A stretch of 64,000 bases of DNA, from positions 21,444 through 85,443 of the forward strand of contig CAKTIE010000007.1 in NCBI GenBank assembly GCA_934565655.1. The letters are read 5' to 3'. This document shows, in pieces, positions 16,795 to 25,654 of this stretch. Both the position numbers and the translations under genes were made by a program. The stretch comes from an uncultured Oscillospiraceae bacterium. GTDB taxonomy: Bacteria; Bacillota; Clostridia; Oscillospirales; Oscillospiraceae. Positions within the stretch are counted from its first letter, which is position 1; each line of letters begins with the position of its first letter. The notes beneath the pieces are model-generated. The model did no database searches, was not told where the DNA came from, and saw only the letters and a list, made by a program, of their open reading frames with translations.

Positions 16795-17721
16795 TCACAG
16801 CGCCGCCGCGCCGATGATGCCCGCCTCGTTGCCCAGCTGTGCCGCGGCGATGACGGGAATGGCGCCCTCACGGCCGCCGAAGCAGTGCTCCGTCACATAG
16901 GCCCGGATGGGGGCAAGGATGCGCTCGCCCTGGCGGCTGATGCCGCCGCCCAGCAGGATCATCTCCGGCGCAAGGCTGTTGACCAGATCGGTCAGGCCCG
17001 CCGCCACATAGACGCACCACCGGTCGATGACCGCCTGTGCCGCCGCGTCGCCCGCGTCGGCGGCCTGAAACACGTCCAGCGCCGTCAGCTCCTCCCGGCC
17101 ATGAAGGGCGGACTCGGGATGCTGCTCACCGGCCCGCTTGCCCTGACGGATCAGGGCGGTGGCGGAGGCATATGCCTCCCAGCAGCCGTCGCGGCCGCAG
17201 GTGCAGTGCTCGCCCTCCAGCACCAGCAGGGTATGGCCCAGCTCCGCGCCCATGGAGCGCATACCGGCGTAAATTTTGCCGTCGATGATGATGCCGCCGC
17301 CCACGCCGGTGCCCAGCGTGATGAGGATCATGTCGCGGCAGCCCACCGCCGCGCCCGCCACGGTCTCCGCCAAGGCGGCGCAGTTGGCGTCGTTGCTGAG
17401 ATGCACGGGGATACCGAAGCGCTCGTGGAGCATCCGGCACACCGGCACATTGAACCAGCCCAGATTATAGGCCCGCAGCACCACGCCCGCTTCGCTGTCG
17501 CAGGTGCCGGGGGAGCCGATGCCGATGCTGGCGCAGTCGGCGGCGATCAGGCCCGCCTTCTCCAGCGCCATCTCCACGGCGCGGCACATGTCGGCCACCA
17601 TCTCCTCCGCCGGGCGGAAGGCTCCGGTGGGGACGCTGGCCTCGGCAATGATGTTGTGGCGGTCGTCCACCACGCCCACGGCGATGTTGGTGCCGCCCAG
17701 GTCGATACCGATACGATACAT
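16795..17721 (-). CDS. ROK-family sugar kinase (glucokinase-like)
   Basis: 308 residues from MYRIGIDLGGTNIAVGVVDD, the phosphate-1 ATP motif. Family landmarks follow: SIGIGSPGTCD, LSNDANCAALAE with the catalytic Asp region, LGTGVGGGIIIDGKI, GHTLLV, and the zinc motif CTCGRDGCWEAYAS. This pattern matches glucokinases, but other hexoses or N-acetyl sugars are possible. It starts 16 bp after the phosphopantetheinyl transferase gene and is cotranscribed with it. Confidence 0.9.
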   Translation of the reverse strand: MYRIGIDLGGTNIAVGVVDDRHNIIAEASVPTGAFRPAEEMVADMCRAVEMALEKAGLIAADCASIGIGSPGTCDSEAGVVLRAYNLGWFNVPVCRMLHERFGIPVHLSNDANCAALAETVAGAAVGCRDMILITLGTGVGGGIIIDGKIYAGMRSMGAELGHTLLVLEGEHCTCGRDGCWEAYASATALIRQGKRAGEQHPESALHGREELTALDVFQAADAGDAAAQAVIDRWCVYVAAGLTDLVNSLAPEMILLGGGISRQGERILAPIRAYVTEHCFGGREGAIPVIAAAQLGNEAGIIGAAAL

Positions 17722-17737
17722 GGCGTTTTCCTCCCGC

Positions 17738-18307
17738 TTACAGCTGCATGGCCACGGTGACGGCGCAGCCATTGTGCATGATGTGATCCAGCGCCACGCC
17801 CTCCGGCAGGGTAAGGCGGCTCAGCGCCAGCAGAGGGCCCTTGCCCGTCAGCTTGAACAGGGCCTCCTTGGCGGTCCAGCACTCCCAGAACCGCTGGAAG
17901 CACCCGGCGTCGCCGTAGCGGATATAGGCCATCTCCGCCTCGGAGCAGGCGCGGCGCATGAACTTCTCCTCCGCGCCGCGAATGACCTCCACATCCACGC
18001 CCAGCACCTTCTCTCCCACGGCCACCACCACATAGGGGCCGCTGTGGCTGACGCTGACGTAGAAGGGGTCGCCCTCCACGCCGGGCTTGCCATTGTCGTC
18101 CCAGACCAGCGGCGCGGTCTCCGCCGTGGTGTTCAGGCGCGCCGCCACGGCATTGCGCAGCAGCACCTCACCGGCGGCGCTGCGCTTGCGGTCGTCCTCG
18201 TTGGGGAGATCCTTCACGCGGGCGCGGCGGGCCGCGTCCATCATGGACAGGGCGGCGTCATAGGCCGCGGCGTCCATCTCCTTGATATTGTACCAGAAAA
18301 GCTCCAT
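17738..18307 (-). CDS. 4'-phosphopantetheinyl transferase (Sfp type)
   Basis: 189 residues. FYVSVSHSGPYVVVAV, LGVDVEVI with a Mg-binding Asp, and WECWTAKEALFKLTGKG are the signature blocks. The enzyme moves phosphopantetheine from CoA to a carrier-protein serine. No polyketide or peptide synthetase is in this window, so the substrate may be fatty-acid ACP or a carrier elsewhere. It opens the operon with the ROK kinase. Confidence 0.9.
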   Translation of the reverse strand: MELFWYNIKEMDAAAYDAALSMMDAARRARVKDLPNEDDRKRSAAGEVLLRNAVAARLNTTAETAPLVWDDNGKPGVEGDPFYVSVSHSGPYVVVAVGEKVLGVDVEVIRGAEEKFMRRACSEAEMAYIRYGDAGCFQRFWECWTAKEALFKLTGKGPLLALSRLTLPEGVALDHIMHNGCAVTVAMQL

Positions 18308-18386
18308 ATGACTACCTCCGACGATATCATAATATTATTGATAATGAGTATACCACATACGCCGCGCCGTTTCCACTCTTTTTGTG

Positions 18387-18415
18387 TTGCTTTTTGGCGA
18401 ATCTTGCGGTACACT
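18387..18415 (+). promoter_or_regulatory. Promoter of the GNAT-truA operon
   Basis: TTGCTT, 17-base spacer, TACACT, 28 bases before the start at 18444. Confidence 0.6.
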
Positions 18416-18443
18416 GAAGCTGTGTCTGTAAGGAGGAACGAGT

Positions 18444-19571
18444 ATGGTTTCCATCATTGAAGTGACCACAAAGCGCCAGCTGCGGCAGTTTGTGGAATAC
18501 CCCAACATTTTATATAAAGACGTGCCCCAGTTCGTGCCCGCCACCTTTGACGATGACATGAGCGACTGGGACAAAAAGAAAAATCCCGCCTTTGAATACT
18601 GCGAGGCCCGCTGCTGGCTGGCCATGCGCAGCGGCGAGATGGTGGGCCGCATCGGCGCCATCCTCAGCCACAAGGCCAACGAGAAGTGGCACACCAACCG
18701 CATGCGCTTCACCCAGGTGGACTTCATCGACGACGAGCAGGTGGCCAACGCCCTGTTCGCCACGGTGGAGCGCTGGGCCAAGGAAAAGGGCTGCGACGAG
18801 GTACACGGCCCGCTGGGCTTTACCGACCTTGACCGGGAGGGCATGCTGGTGGAGGGCTTTGACCGCCGCAGCTGCTTTTTCACCTATTATAACCATCCCT
18901 ACTACATCAATCACCTGACCCGGCTGGGCTATGTGAAGGACGTGGACTGGGTGGAGAATCTCATTCAGGTGCCCACCGACGAGAAGATCATCGAGCGGTG
19001 GCGGAAGCTGTCGGAATTTGTGGAAAAGCGCTGCAATCTCCATGTGTTCCGGCCCCGGACGCGGCTGGATTACTTCAGCCTGATCCCCCGGTTTTTCAAG
19101 CTGGTGAACACCTGCTACGCGCCGCTGTACGGCACGGTGGAGCTGACGGATAAGCAGATCAAGCGCTACAGCGGCAAGTTCGCGCCGCTGGTAAACCCCA
19201 ATCTGGCCTTCTTCATCATGGATGAGCACGAGGAGATGGTGGGCATGGGCGTGGCCGCACCCTCCATTGCCGAGGCGCTGAAAAAGAGCCGGGGCAAGTA
19301 CTTCCCCACCGGCTGGGTGGATCTGCTGAAGGCGTTCCGGAAGAACGACACCATCGACCTGCTGCTGATCGCCGTGCGGCCCGATTACCAGAAGAAGGGC
19401 GTCAACGCCATGATCCTGTATCACGCCATGCAGGGCTGCTTTAAAATGGGCATCAAGGAGGCCGAGACCGGCCCCATGCTGGAGACCAACGAGAAGGTAC
19501 AGTCCCAGTGGAAGGATTTCGACATTGAGCAGCACAAGCGCCGCCGCTGCTTTGTCAAGAAGCTGAAATAA
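18444..19571 (+). CDS. GNAT-fold acyltransferase-like protein
   Basis: 375 residues, preceded by AAGGAGG. The N-terminal half (FVEYPNILYKDVPQFVPAT, WLAMRSGEMVGRIGAI, VHGPLGFTDLDREGMLVEGF) and the C-terminal block (LLLIAVRPDYQKKGVNAMIL, AETGPMLETNEKVQSQW) resemble large uncharacterised GNAT proteins such as those related to E. coli YghO. Acyl acceptor and donor are unknown. truA starts one base after its stop, so the two are cotranscribed. Confidence 0.78.
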   Translation: MVSIIEVTTKRQLRQFVEYPNILYKDVPQFVPATFDDDMSDWDKKKNPAFEYCEARCWLAMRSGEMVGRIGAILSHKANEKWHTNRMRFTQVDFIDDEQVANALFATVERWAKEKGCDEVHGPLGFTDLDREGMLVEGFDRRSCFFTYYNHPYYINHLTRLGYVKDVDWVENLIQVPTDEKIIERWRKLSEFVEKRCNLHVFRPRTRLDYFSLIPRFFKLVNTCYAPLYGTVELTDKQIKRYSGKFAPLVNPNLAFFIMDEHEEMVGMGVAAPSIAEALKKSRGKYFPTGWVDLLKAFRKNDTIDLLLIAVRPDYQKKGVNAMILYHAMQGCFKMGIKEAETGPMLETNEKVQSQWKDFDIEQHKRRRCFVKKLK

Positions 19572-19572
19572 T

Positions 19573-20307
19573 ATGCAGAACTATAAATTTACCATCGCCT
19601 ATGACGGCACGCGGTTCTTCGGCTGGGAGCGCCAGCCGGACCGGGAGACCATTCAGGGCAAGCTCGAGGCGGTATTGACCCGCCTGGCGGGCCGGCCGGT
19701 GGAGATCATCGGCGCGGGCCGCACCGATGCGGGCGTTCACGCCCGCGCCATGGTGGCCAACGCCCAGCTGGATGTGAAGGAGTCTCCGGAGGAGATCCGG
19801 GACTACTGCAACCGCTACCTGCCCGACGCCATCGCCGTGCGGGAGGTAAAGCCCTGCGCGCCCCGGTTCCACGCCCGGTACAACGCCCTGGGCAAGACCT
19901 ATCGCTATACAGTGTTCGTGGGGGAGGTCAAGCCCATCTTCGACCGGCGGTATGTGACCATGCTGCCCTACGTTCCCGATGTGGAGCGGATGCGGCAGGC
20001 CGCCGCCTATCTGACGGGCGAGCATGATTTTGCCGCCTTCTGCGGCAATCCCCGCATGAAAAAGTCCACCGTCCGCACGGTGGACACCATCGACATCCAG
20101 CAGCGGAAGGATCGCATCACCTTCACCTTCCACGGCAACGGCTTTTTGCAGAACATGGTGCGCATTTTAGTGGGCACCTTGCTGGAGGTGGGCCGGGGCT
20201 TCTGGGAGCCGGAGCAGGTGCAGACCATTCTGGAAAGCCGCGACCGCAAGCAGGCCGGCCCCACCGCGCCGCCGGAGGGCCTGTGCCTGATGAAGGTGGA
20301 CTATTGA
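19573..20307 (+). CDS. truA: tRNA pseudouridine(38-40) synthase TruA
   Basis: 244 residues, typical. YKFTIAYDGTRFFGWERQP opens the domain, GAGRTDAGVHA carries the catalytic Asp, and FTFHGNGFLQNMVRILVGTLL is the C-terminal signature. It makes pseudouridine at positions 38-40 of tRNA anticodon arms. The start is fixed by near-overlap with the upstream stop. Confidence 0.97.
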   Translation: MQNYKFTIAYDGTRFFGWERQPDRETIQGKLEAVLTRLAGRPVEIIGAGRTDAGVHARAMVANAQLDVKESPEEIRDYCNRYLPDAIAVREVKPCAPRFHARYNALGKTYRYTVFVGEVKPIFDRRYVTMLPYVPDVERMRQAAAYLTGEHDFAAFCGNPRMKKSTVRTVDTIDIQQRKDRITFTFHGNGFLQNMVRILVGTLLEVGRGFWEPEQVQTILESRDRKQAGPTAPPEGLCLMKVDY

Positions 20308-20332
20308 TCTCCCGCACCGCATACAGACAACA

Positions 20333-20374
20333 ACAGAGGATCGGCCGCATATGCGGTTCGATCCTCTGTTTATA
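20333..20374 (+). terminator. Terminator of the GNAT-truA operon
   Basis: ACAGAGGATCG/CGATCCTCTGT outer stem with a perfect CCGCAT/ATGCGG inner stem, followed by TTTATATG. It also faces the convergent hydrolase gene. Confidence 0.75.
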
Positions 20375-20419
20375 TGCTTATGGCCGCCCGATCCGGCGCA
20401 TGCCGATGCGGTACACCGG

Positions 20420-21262
20420 TCACTCCGCCAGCACATCGTCCAAAAACGCGGCGGCGGCTTCTATGGCGGCGATCCGGCAGCCACACAGGCCATGGGCGGC
20501 AGGCAGCTCCACCAGCCGCTGGACCGCCCGGGTGGGGTGTGCCGACAGCTGTTCCCACAACGGCGTTACCATCCAGGCCGGAGCGATGGTGTCCAGCGTC
20601 CCGGTGATGAACAGCAGGTTCTGATCCTTCACCTCCGGGAACGCCTTTGCAAAGGGATATTCCTCTATATGCTCCCACATATCCCGCAGAATGGCATCCA
20701 GACCGTCGCTATGCAGAATACGGCCTGTCTCCAGCAGTGGCATGACAGCCTCCGCGCCGCCCTGGCGTAGGAAGGCGGTAGGGTCATAGGGCGTCAGCAA
20801 TACCGCGCCCCGCAGTTCCTTCACCCGCCGGGCCGCCTGCAGAACGCTGTTGCCGCCCATGCTGTGACCGACGAGGAACAGCGCGTCCGGGTCTGTATGA
20901 TAGCGCTCGCAGAAGGCAGGCGTCCGCATATAGGCAGCCAATGCGGACACATCCTCCACGCAGTTGGATATCAGATACTTGCCCTGGCTGCCCCACGCGC
21001 CCCGGTGGTGCATGACCGCCACCACGCAGCCGATGCGCCGCAGGGCGGCGGCCAGATCGTCATTCCGGGCAACGCCGGGGTAGCCGTGGCATAAAAGCAC
21101 GCAGGGACGCGGCCTCTGAAAGCCGCCGTCCGGCCACATAATCTCGCCGTACAGCTCCGCCCCGCCGCTCTTTACGCACAGCATGTCGTAATCCGCCGGC
21201 GAGACCGCAGGATCATAGGGACGGTCCCGAAACAGATATTCCAGCTCCAAAGCTTTTTTCAT
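20420..21262 (-). CDS. Alpha/beta-hydrolase (dienelactone hydrolase/peptidase S9-like)
   Basis: 280 residues from MKKALELEYLFRDRPYDPAV, with GGGAGGG upstream of the ATG. PCVLLCHGYPG is the oxyanion strand, LVGHSMGGNS the nucleophile elbow with Ser, TGTLDTIAP probably the acid residue, and PAAHGLCG the His. No signal peptide, so cytoplasmic. Substrate unknown. It is the last gene of the leftward liv operon, 61 bp after the kinase-like gene. Confidence 0.82.
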   Translation of the reverse strand: MKKALELEYLFRDRPYDPAVSPADYDMLCVKSGGAELYGEIMWPDGGFQRPRPCVLLCHGYPGVARNDDLAAALRRIGCVVAVMHHRGAWGSQGKYLISNCVEDVSALAAYMRTPAFCERYHTDPDALFLVGHSMGGNSVLQAARRVKELRGAVLLTPYDPTAFLRQGGAEAVMPLLETGRILHSDGLDAILRDMWEHIEEYPFAKAFPEVKDQNLLFITGTLDTIAPAWMVTPLWEQLSAHPTRAVQRLVELPAAHGLCGCRIAAIEAAAAFLDDVLAE

Positions 21263-21323
21263 GTTGGCTTCCCTCCCCCCCGGCAGCCGCCGGAGCGTCC
21301 CGCGAAATGTATTGATCTTCCGA

Positions 21324-21950
21324 TCAGGTAAACAGCGGCAGGAGCTTCTGAATAAGTTCCACGCAGCCGTCCTCACCCAACTGCTCGGAGTCCAGCGACA
21401 GGTCGTACCCTGCGGCGTCCCGCCATTCCTCGCCGGTATAGTAGCGGTAATAGGCGGCGCGGCGTTTGTCCTCGGTGCGGACATACTTCGCCACCTCGCG
21501 GCCGCTCCAGGCCAGGGAATAGGACGCCACGCGGGCCAGACGGGCCTCCAGCGGCGCGTGGACAAACAGCCGCAGCAGCCTGACATTGGGCTGATCCATC
21601 AGAAGATAGTTGGCGCACCGGCCCAGAATGATGCAGTCCTCCGTGGCGGCCAGCTCCTTGATGATCTTCGCCTGAAAGCTGAACAGGTTCCGGGTGGAGA
21701 TGAAATCGTTGCTGTCCGGCGGCAGGAGCTCGCCGGTATAGACCTTTTCCGCGGCGGAAAGCATCTCCTTCCAGCCGATGCGCTCATCCGCCGCGCCGAA
21801 AAGCCGCTCGTGGATGCCGCTGACCTCCGAGGCCTTGCGCAGCAGGTCACGGTCATAATAGGGGATATTCAGCTTCTCGGACAGCTTGCGGGTAATGTCG
21901 TGGCCGCCGCTGCCGGTCTCCCGGGCGACTGTAATGACAAAATGATCCAT
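21324..21950 (-). CDS. Cytidylate kinase-like family protein
   Basis: 208 residues from MDHFVITVARETGSGGHDIT, with GGGAGGAG before the ATG. The glycine-rich loop ETGSGGHDI, YYDRDLLRKASEVSG and CIILGRCANYLL match the cytidylate-kinase-like family (Cytidylate_kin2), distinct from housekeeping Cmk. Nucleotide kinase activity is inferred only. It lies 13 bp after livF in the same operon; this pairing is not explained by transport. Confidence 0.85.
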   Translation of the reverse strand: MDHFVITVARETGSGGHDITRKLSEKLNIPYYDRDLLRKASEVSGIHERLFGAADERIGWKEMLSAAEKVYTGELLPPDSNDFISTRNLFSFQAKIIKELAATEDCIILGRCANYLLMDQPNVRLLRLFVHAPLEARLARVASYSLAWSGREVAKYVRTEDKRRAAYYRYYTGEEWRDAAGYDLSLDSEQLGEDGCVELIQKLLPLFT

Positions 21951-21963
21951 AGCTACTCCTCCC

Positions 21964-22668
21964 TTACGCACCCAGATAGGCTTTGCGGACCCGGTCGTCC
22001 TCCGCCAGCTCCGACGCCGCGCCCTCCATGGAGATGGTCCCCGTCTCCAGCACATAGGCCCGGTCGCTGACGGCCAGTGTCATTTTGGCGTTCTGCTCCA
22101 CCAGCAGAATGGTGATGCCGCTTTTATGCAGCTCCTCGATGATGGCAAAGATCTCCTTCACCAGCAGAGGGCTCAGGCCCATGGAGGGCTCGTCCATCAG
22201 CACGATGCGGGGATTGGTCATCAGCGCCCGGCCCGTGGCCAGCATCTGCTGCTCGCCGCCGGAGAGGGTGCCCGCCAGCTGGCGGCGGCGCTCCTTCAGC
22301 CGGGGAAAATGGCCGTAGACCCGCTCCATGTTCTCCGCCACAAGTCTGGCATCGGAAATGGTATAGGCACCCATTTTCAGGTTTTCCTCCACAGTCATCT
22401 GGGCGAACACATGGCGGCCCTCCGGCACATGGGCCAGCCCCAGCCGGATGATAGAGTTGGCGGGGACGGACTGGAGGTCCGTGCCGTCCAGCGTGATGGA
22501 GCCGGAGGCAGCCCGAAGCAGGCCGGAGATGGTGTGCAGCGTGGTGGTCTTGCCCGCGCCGTTGGCGCCGATCAGGGACACCAGCTCGCCGTCGCCCACC
22601 GTCAGGGAGATACCCTTGAGGGCGTGGATCGCGCCGTAAAATACATGCAGATCTTTGATTTCCAGCAT
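21964..22668 (-). CDS. livF: Branched-chain amino acid ABC transporter ATPase LivF
   Basis: 234 residues from MLEIKDLHVFYGAIHALKGI. Walker A GANGAGKTT, signature LSGGEQQMLATGRALM, Walker B IVLMDEPSMGLSP and H-loop LLVEQNA are intact. With LivG it forms the ATPase pair of a HAAT-family importer at the inner face of the membrane. Confidence 0.93.
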   Translation of the reverse strand: MLEIKDLHVFYGAIHALKGISLTVGDGELVSLIGANGAGKTTTLHTISGLLRAASGSITLDGTDLQSVPANSIIRLGLAHVPEGRHVFAQMTVEENLKMGAYTISDARLVAENMERVYGHFPRLKERRRQLAGTLSGGEQQMLATGRALMTNPRIVLMDEPSMGLSPLLVKEIFAIIEELHKSGITILLVEQNAKMTLAVSDRAYVLETGTISMEGAASELAEDDRVRKAYLGA

Positions 22669-22682
22669 ATGTGTTCCCTCCC

Positions 22683-23459
22683 TTACTCGCCCAGATAGGC
22701 CGTGATGACCCGGGGATTGGCGGCGATCTCCTCCGGCAGGCCGGACGCGATGGTCTGGCCGTAGTCGATGACCTGTATCCGCTGGCATACGTTCATCACC
22801 AGCGACATATCGTGCTCGATCAGCAGAATGGCGATACCGAACCGGTCCCGGATGGTGTTGATGCAGGCCAGAAGCTCCGCCGTCTCCGTGGGGTTCATGC
22901 CGGCGGCAGGCTCGTCCAGCAGCAGGACCTTCATATTGGTGGCCAGGGCGCGGGCGATCTCCAGCTTGCGCTGCTGGCCGTAGGGCAGGCTGGCGGCAGC
23001 GATGTCCGCCTTGTCCCGCAGGCCGCAGATCTCCAGCAGCTCCAGCGCCTTTTCCGTGATCTTCCGCTCTGCCTTCCAGAATTTCGGTGTGCGGAACGTG
23101 GCGTCAAACAGGTTATAGTGGAGATCCTTGGTAAAGGCCACTTTCACGTTTTCGATCACCGTCATGTCCGTGAACAGGCGGATATTCTGAAAGGTTCGCG
23201 CGATACCGGCCTCCACGAACTGGTGGACCTTTTTCCCGTTCAGGGGAACGCCGTTCAGCAGGACGGTGCCCTCCGTGGGGACGTACACGCCGGTGAGCAG
23301 GTTGAATACGGTGGTCTTGCCCGCGCCGTTGGGGCCGATGAGGCCCACCAGCTCGCCGGAATAGATGGAGAGGTTAAAATCCTGCACGGCGTGCAGGCCG
23401 CCGAAGGAGATGCCCAGATGTTTGGTCTCCAGCACCGGCGTTTTCGTTGTTTCAGACAT
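22683..23459 (-). CDS. livG: Branched-chain amino acid ABC transporter ATPase LivG
   Basis: 258 residues from MSETTKTPVLETKHLGISFG. Walker A GPNGAGKTT, the family-typical GIARTFQNIRLF Q-loop region, LPYGQQRKLEIARALA as signature, and LLLDEPAAGMNPTE. Its start overlaps the livM stop by 8 bases and livF follows after 14 bp. Confidence 0.94.
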   Translation of the reverse strand: MSETTKTPVLETKHLGISFGGLHAVQDFNLSIYSGELVGLIGPNGAGKTTVFNLLTGVYVPTEGTVLLNGVPLNGKKVHQFVEAGIARTFQNIRLFTDMTVIENVKVAFTKDLHYNLFDATFRTPKFWKAERKITEKALELLEICGLRDKADIAAASLPYGQQRKLEIARALATNMKVLLLDEPAAGMNPTETAELLACINTIRDRFGIAILLIEHDMSLVMNVCQRIQVIDYGQTIASGLPEEIAANPRVITAYLGE

Positions 23460-24600
23460 GATGCCTGGCCTCCTTCTGTACGGATCTGCCCTCGGAGCGG
23501 GCAGCGCGCCACGCCCGGAGCTTTGCGGGCCAACGGGGAATATCGCACAGGGCAAACTCCCTGCTGCCCATGATGCCTCTGGGCCGGAACATGATCACGA
23601 TGACCAGCGCGATGGAGTACACCAGCATGGGATAGGTGAACACGTTCTGTAAAAGCGCAGGCAGCGCGGACACCCACGCGCCGTTTTTGATGGTATAGTT
23701 CAGCAGGAACAGCACCACGGCGGCAATGACAGAGCCGGTAAGGGAGCCCATGCCGCCCACCACTACCATGACCACGATGAACACGGAGTTCAGGATGGAG
23801 CCGTTGGTGAAGGCAAAGGACGTGGTGGAAAGGGCCGCGTTGCAGCAGGCATACAGCGCGCCGGTGATCCCGGCGAAGAACGCGGAAACGGTAAAGGTCA
23901 GCATCTTGTAGTAGCTGACATTGATGCCGGAAGCGGCGGCGGCGATCTCGTTGTCCCGGATGGCCCGGATGCTGCGGCCGTACTTGGAGCGGACGAACAT
24001 GAACATGCAGGTCATGCAGAGGATGATGGCCAGCGCTGCCACCCACAGATAGCGCATCTTTTCATCGTTGGAAAAGCCCAGGCCGGTGGCATACAGCGAC
24101 GAGGAGGCGGCGCCCTGGGCAAGGCCCTGCTGCCCGCAGAAGGGCAGGTTGTTGATCAGGTTGACGATGATCATGCCGAAGCCCAGGGTGATGATGGCCA
24201 GATAGTCGCCCTTCAGCCGCAGGGCCGGGATGCCCACCAGCAGGCCCAGCAGAGCAGCGGCGGCTCCGGCGGCCAGCACGCTCAAAAGCAGCACCAGCAG
24301 AAAGACGGGGCCGGATTTTTCCCCATAGACGCCCGCCCGCTGAAACGCCAGCGAGATCAGCGCCGCCGTATAAGCGCCGACGGCCATGAAGCCGCAGTGG
24401 CCCAGGGACAGCTGTCCCAGAAAGCCCAGCACCAGGTTCAGCGACGCCGCCATGATGATCAGGTAGCTGCACTGCCAGATGGACGGGGTGACCTTCAGCT
24501 TCATGGCGCTGCCGCCCAGCTGGCTCATCAGGATCACGGCGGCAAACAGGATCACCAGCGCGATGAAGTTCACCAGATAACGCAGTTTCGTGTTTTTCAT
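23452..24600 (-). CDS. livM: Branched-chain amino acid ABC transporter permease LivM
   Basis: 382 residues with about ten membrane helices. LNLVLGFLGQLSLGHCGFMAVGAY and IPALRLKGDYLAIITLGFGMI are LivM hallmarks; ALRDN-type coupling appears as IRAIRDNEIAAAASGI. A basic, Arg-rich tail of about 35 residues ends the protein. It overlaps livH at its start by 4 bases. Confidence 0.93.
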   Translation of the reverse strand: MKNTKLRYLVNFIALVILFAAVILMSQLGGSAMKLKVTPSIWQCSYLIIMAASLNLVLGFLGQLSLGHCGFMAVGAYTAALISLAFQRAGVYGEKSGPVFLLVLLLSVLAAGAAAALLGLLVGIPALRLKGDYLAIITLGFGMIIVNLINNLPFCGQQGLAQGAASSSLYATGLGFSNDEKMRYLWVAALAIILCMTCMFMFVRSKYGRSIRAIRDNEIAAAASGINVSYYKMLTFTVSAFFAGITGALYACCNAALSTTSFAFTNGSILNSVFIVVMVVVGGMGSLTGSVIAAVVLFLLNYTIKNGAWVSALPALLQNVFTYPMLVYSIALVIVIMFRPRGIMGSREFALCDIPRWPAKLRAWRAARSEGRSVQKEARHHV

Positions 24601-25490
24601 ACTTTTTCACCCACATTCTTTCCCAGAATACCGGCAGGCCGGATCATCAGCACCACAATGAGGATCAGATACACAAAGGTGTCCGACATGGAGGAATTGA
24701 TATAGGTATTGGCGCCGGACTGGACAATGCCGATCAGCAGGCCGCCCAGCATGGCGCCGGGCAGGGAGCCGATGCCGCCCAGCACCGCCGCCACAAAGGC
24801 GTAGATGCCCAGCGTCGCGCCCATGGTGGTATATACCTTGGGATACTGGGCGATGTACATCAGGGCCGCCACGGCGGCAAGCCCCGCGCCGATGCCGAAG
24901 GTGGTCAGGATGGTGTGGTTCACGTTGATGCCCATCAGTGTGGCGGCCTCCTTGTCCTCGGCCACGCACCGCATGGCGCAGCCCACCTTGGCCTTCTGGG
25001 TAAACAGGTACAGGGCCACCATGATAACGGCAGACACCGCCACGGTGATGATGGTGGCATGGCTGACGGACACGCCGCCGATGGTGAAGGTCTTGGCGAA
25101 CAGGGTATAGGGCACCTTGGGGTCCGGGCCGATGGCCGGGATGGCCTGGGCCAGATTCTCCAGCACAAAGCTCATGGCGATGGCGGTGATGAGGCAGGTC
25201 AGGTTATTGCCGGTCTTACGGACGGGCCGGTAGGCCAGCAGCTCCACCAGCATGCCCACGCAGGCGCAGATGATGATGGCGGGCACCACGGCCAGCCATC
25301 CGGGGATCCCCGCCGCCATCAGCACGGGAATGGTGAAGAACAGCGAATAGCCGCCCACCATGATGAAGTCGCCATGGGCGAAGTTGATGAGCTTGATGAT
25401 GCCGTAGACCATGGTATAGCCCAGGGCGATCAGGGCGTACACGCTTCCCAGACGCAGCCCGGTTATCAGGAATTGGATAAATGTGATCAT
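24597..25490 (-). CDS. livH: Branched-chain amino acid ABC transporter permease LivH
   Basis: 297 residues from MITFIQFLITGLRLGSVYAL, with GAGGGGGA before the ATG. ALGYTMVYGIIKLINFAHGDFIMVGGY is diagnostic of LivH, and MRCVAEDKEAATLMGINVN is the ATPase-coupling loop. It is separated from livJ by 164 bp holding a long palindrome, which may tune its level below that of the binding protein. Confidence 0.94.
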   Translation of the reverse strand: MITFIQFLITGLRLGSVYALIALGYTMVYGIIKLINFAHGDFIMVGGYSLFFTIPVLMAAGIPGWLAVVPAIIICACVGMLVELLAYRPVRKTGNNLTCLITAIAMSFVLENLAQAIPAIGPDPKVPYTLFAKTFTIGGVSVSHATIITVAVSAVIMVALYLFTQKAKVGCAMRCVAEDKEAATLMGINVNHTILTTFGIGAGLAAVAALMYIAQYPKVYTTMGATLGIYAFVAAVLGGIGSLPGAMLGGLLIGIVQSGANTYINSSMSDTFVYLILIVVLMIRPAGILGKNVGEKV

Positions 25491-25599
25491 GGAAAAAGTT
25501 CCCCCTCTCGGAAGCGGATCAGAAATAGATGCACCTTGCTTCGCCGGCAGGCCGGCAGGGTGAGATGCGGGCCGGGACGCCACAGACCGCTTGAAAATC

Positions 25600-25627
25600 A
25601 GGAGGGAGGCGCATGCGCCTCCCTCCT
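25600..25627 (-). terminator. Intercistronic 28-bp perfect palindrome between livJ and livH
   Basis: AGGAGGGAGGCGCA and its exact complement, with no loop bases and no T-run. Likely an RNA-processing or partial-termination hairpin that protects livJ mRNA and lowers expression of the genes behind it (inference). Confidence 0.55.
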
Positions 25628-25654
25628 ATGGCGCGTTGTCCGCGTTTGCTGCTG

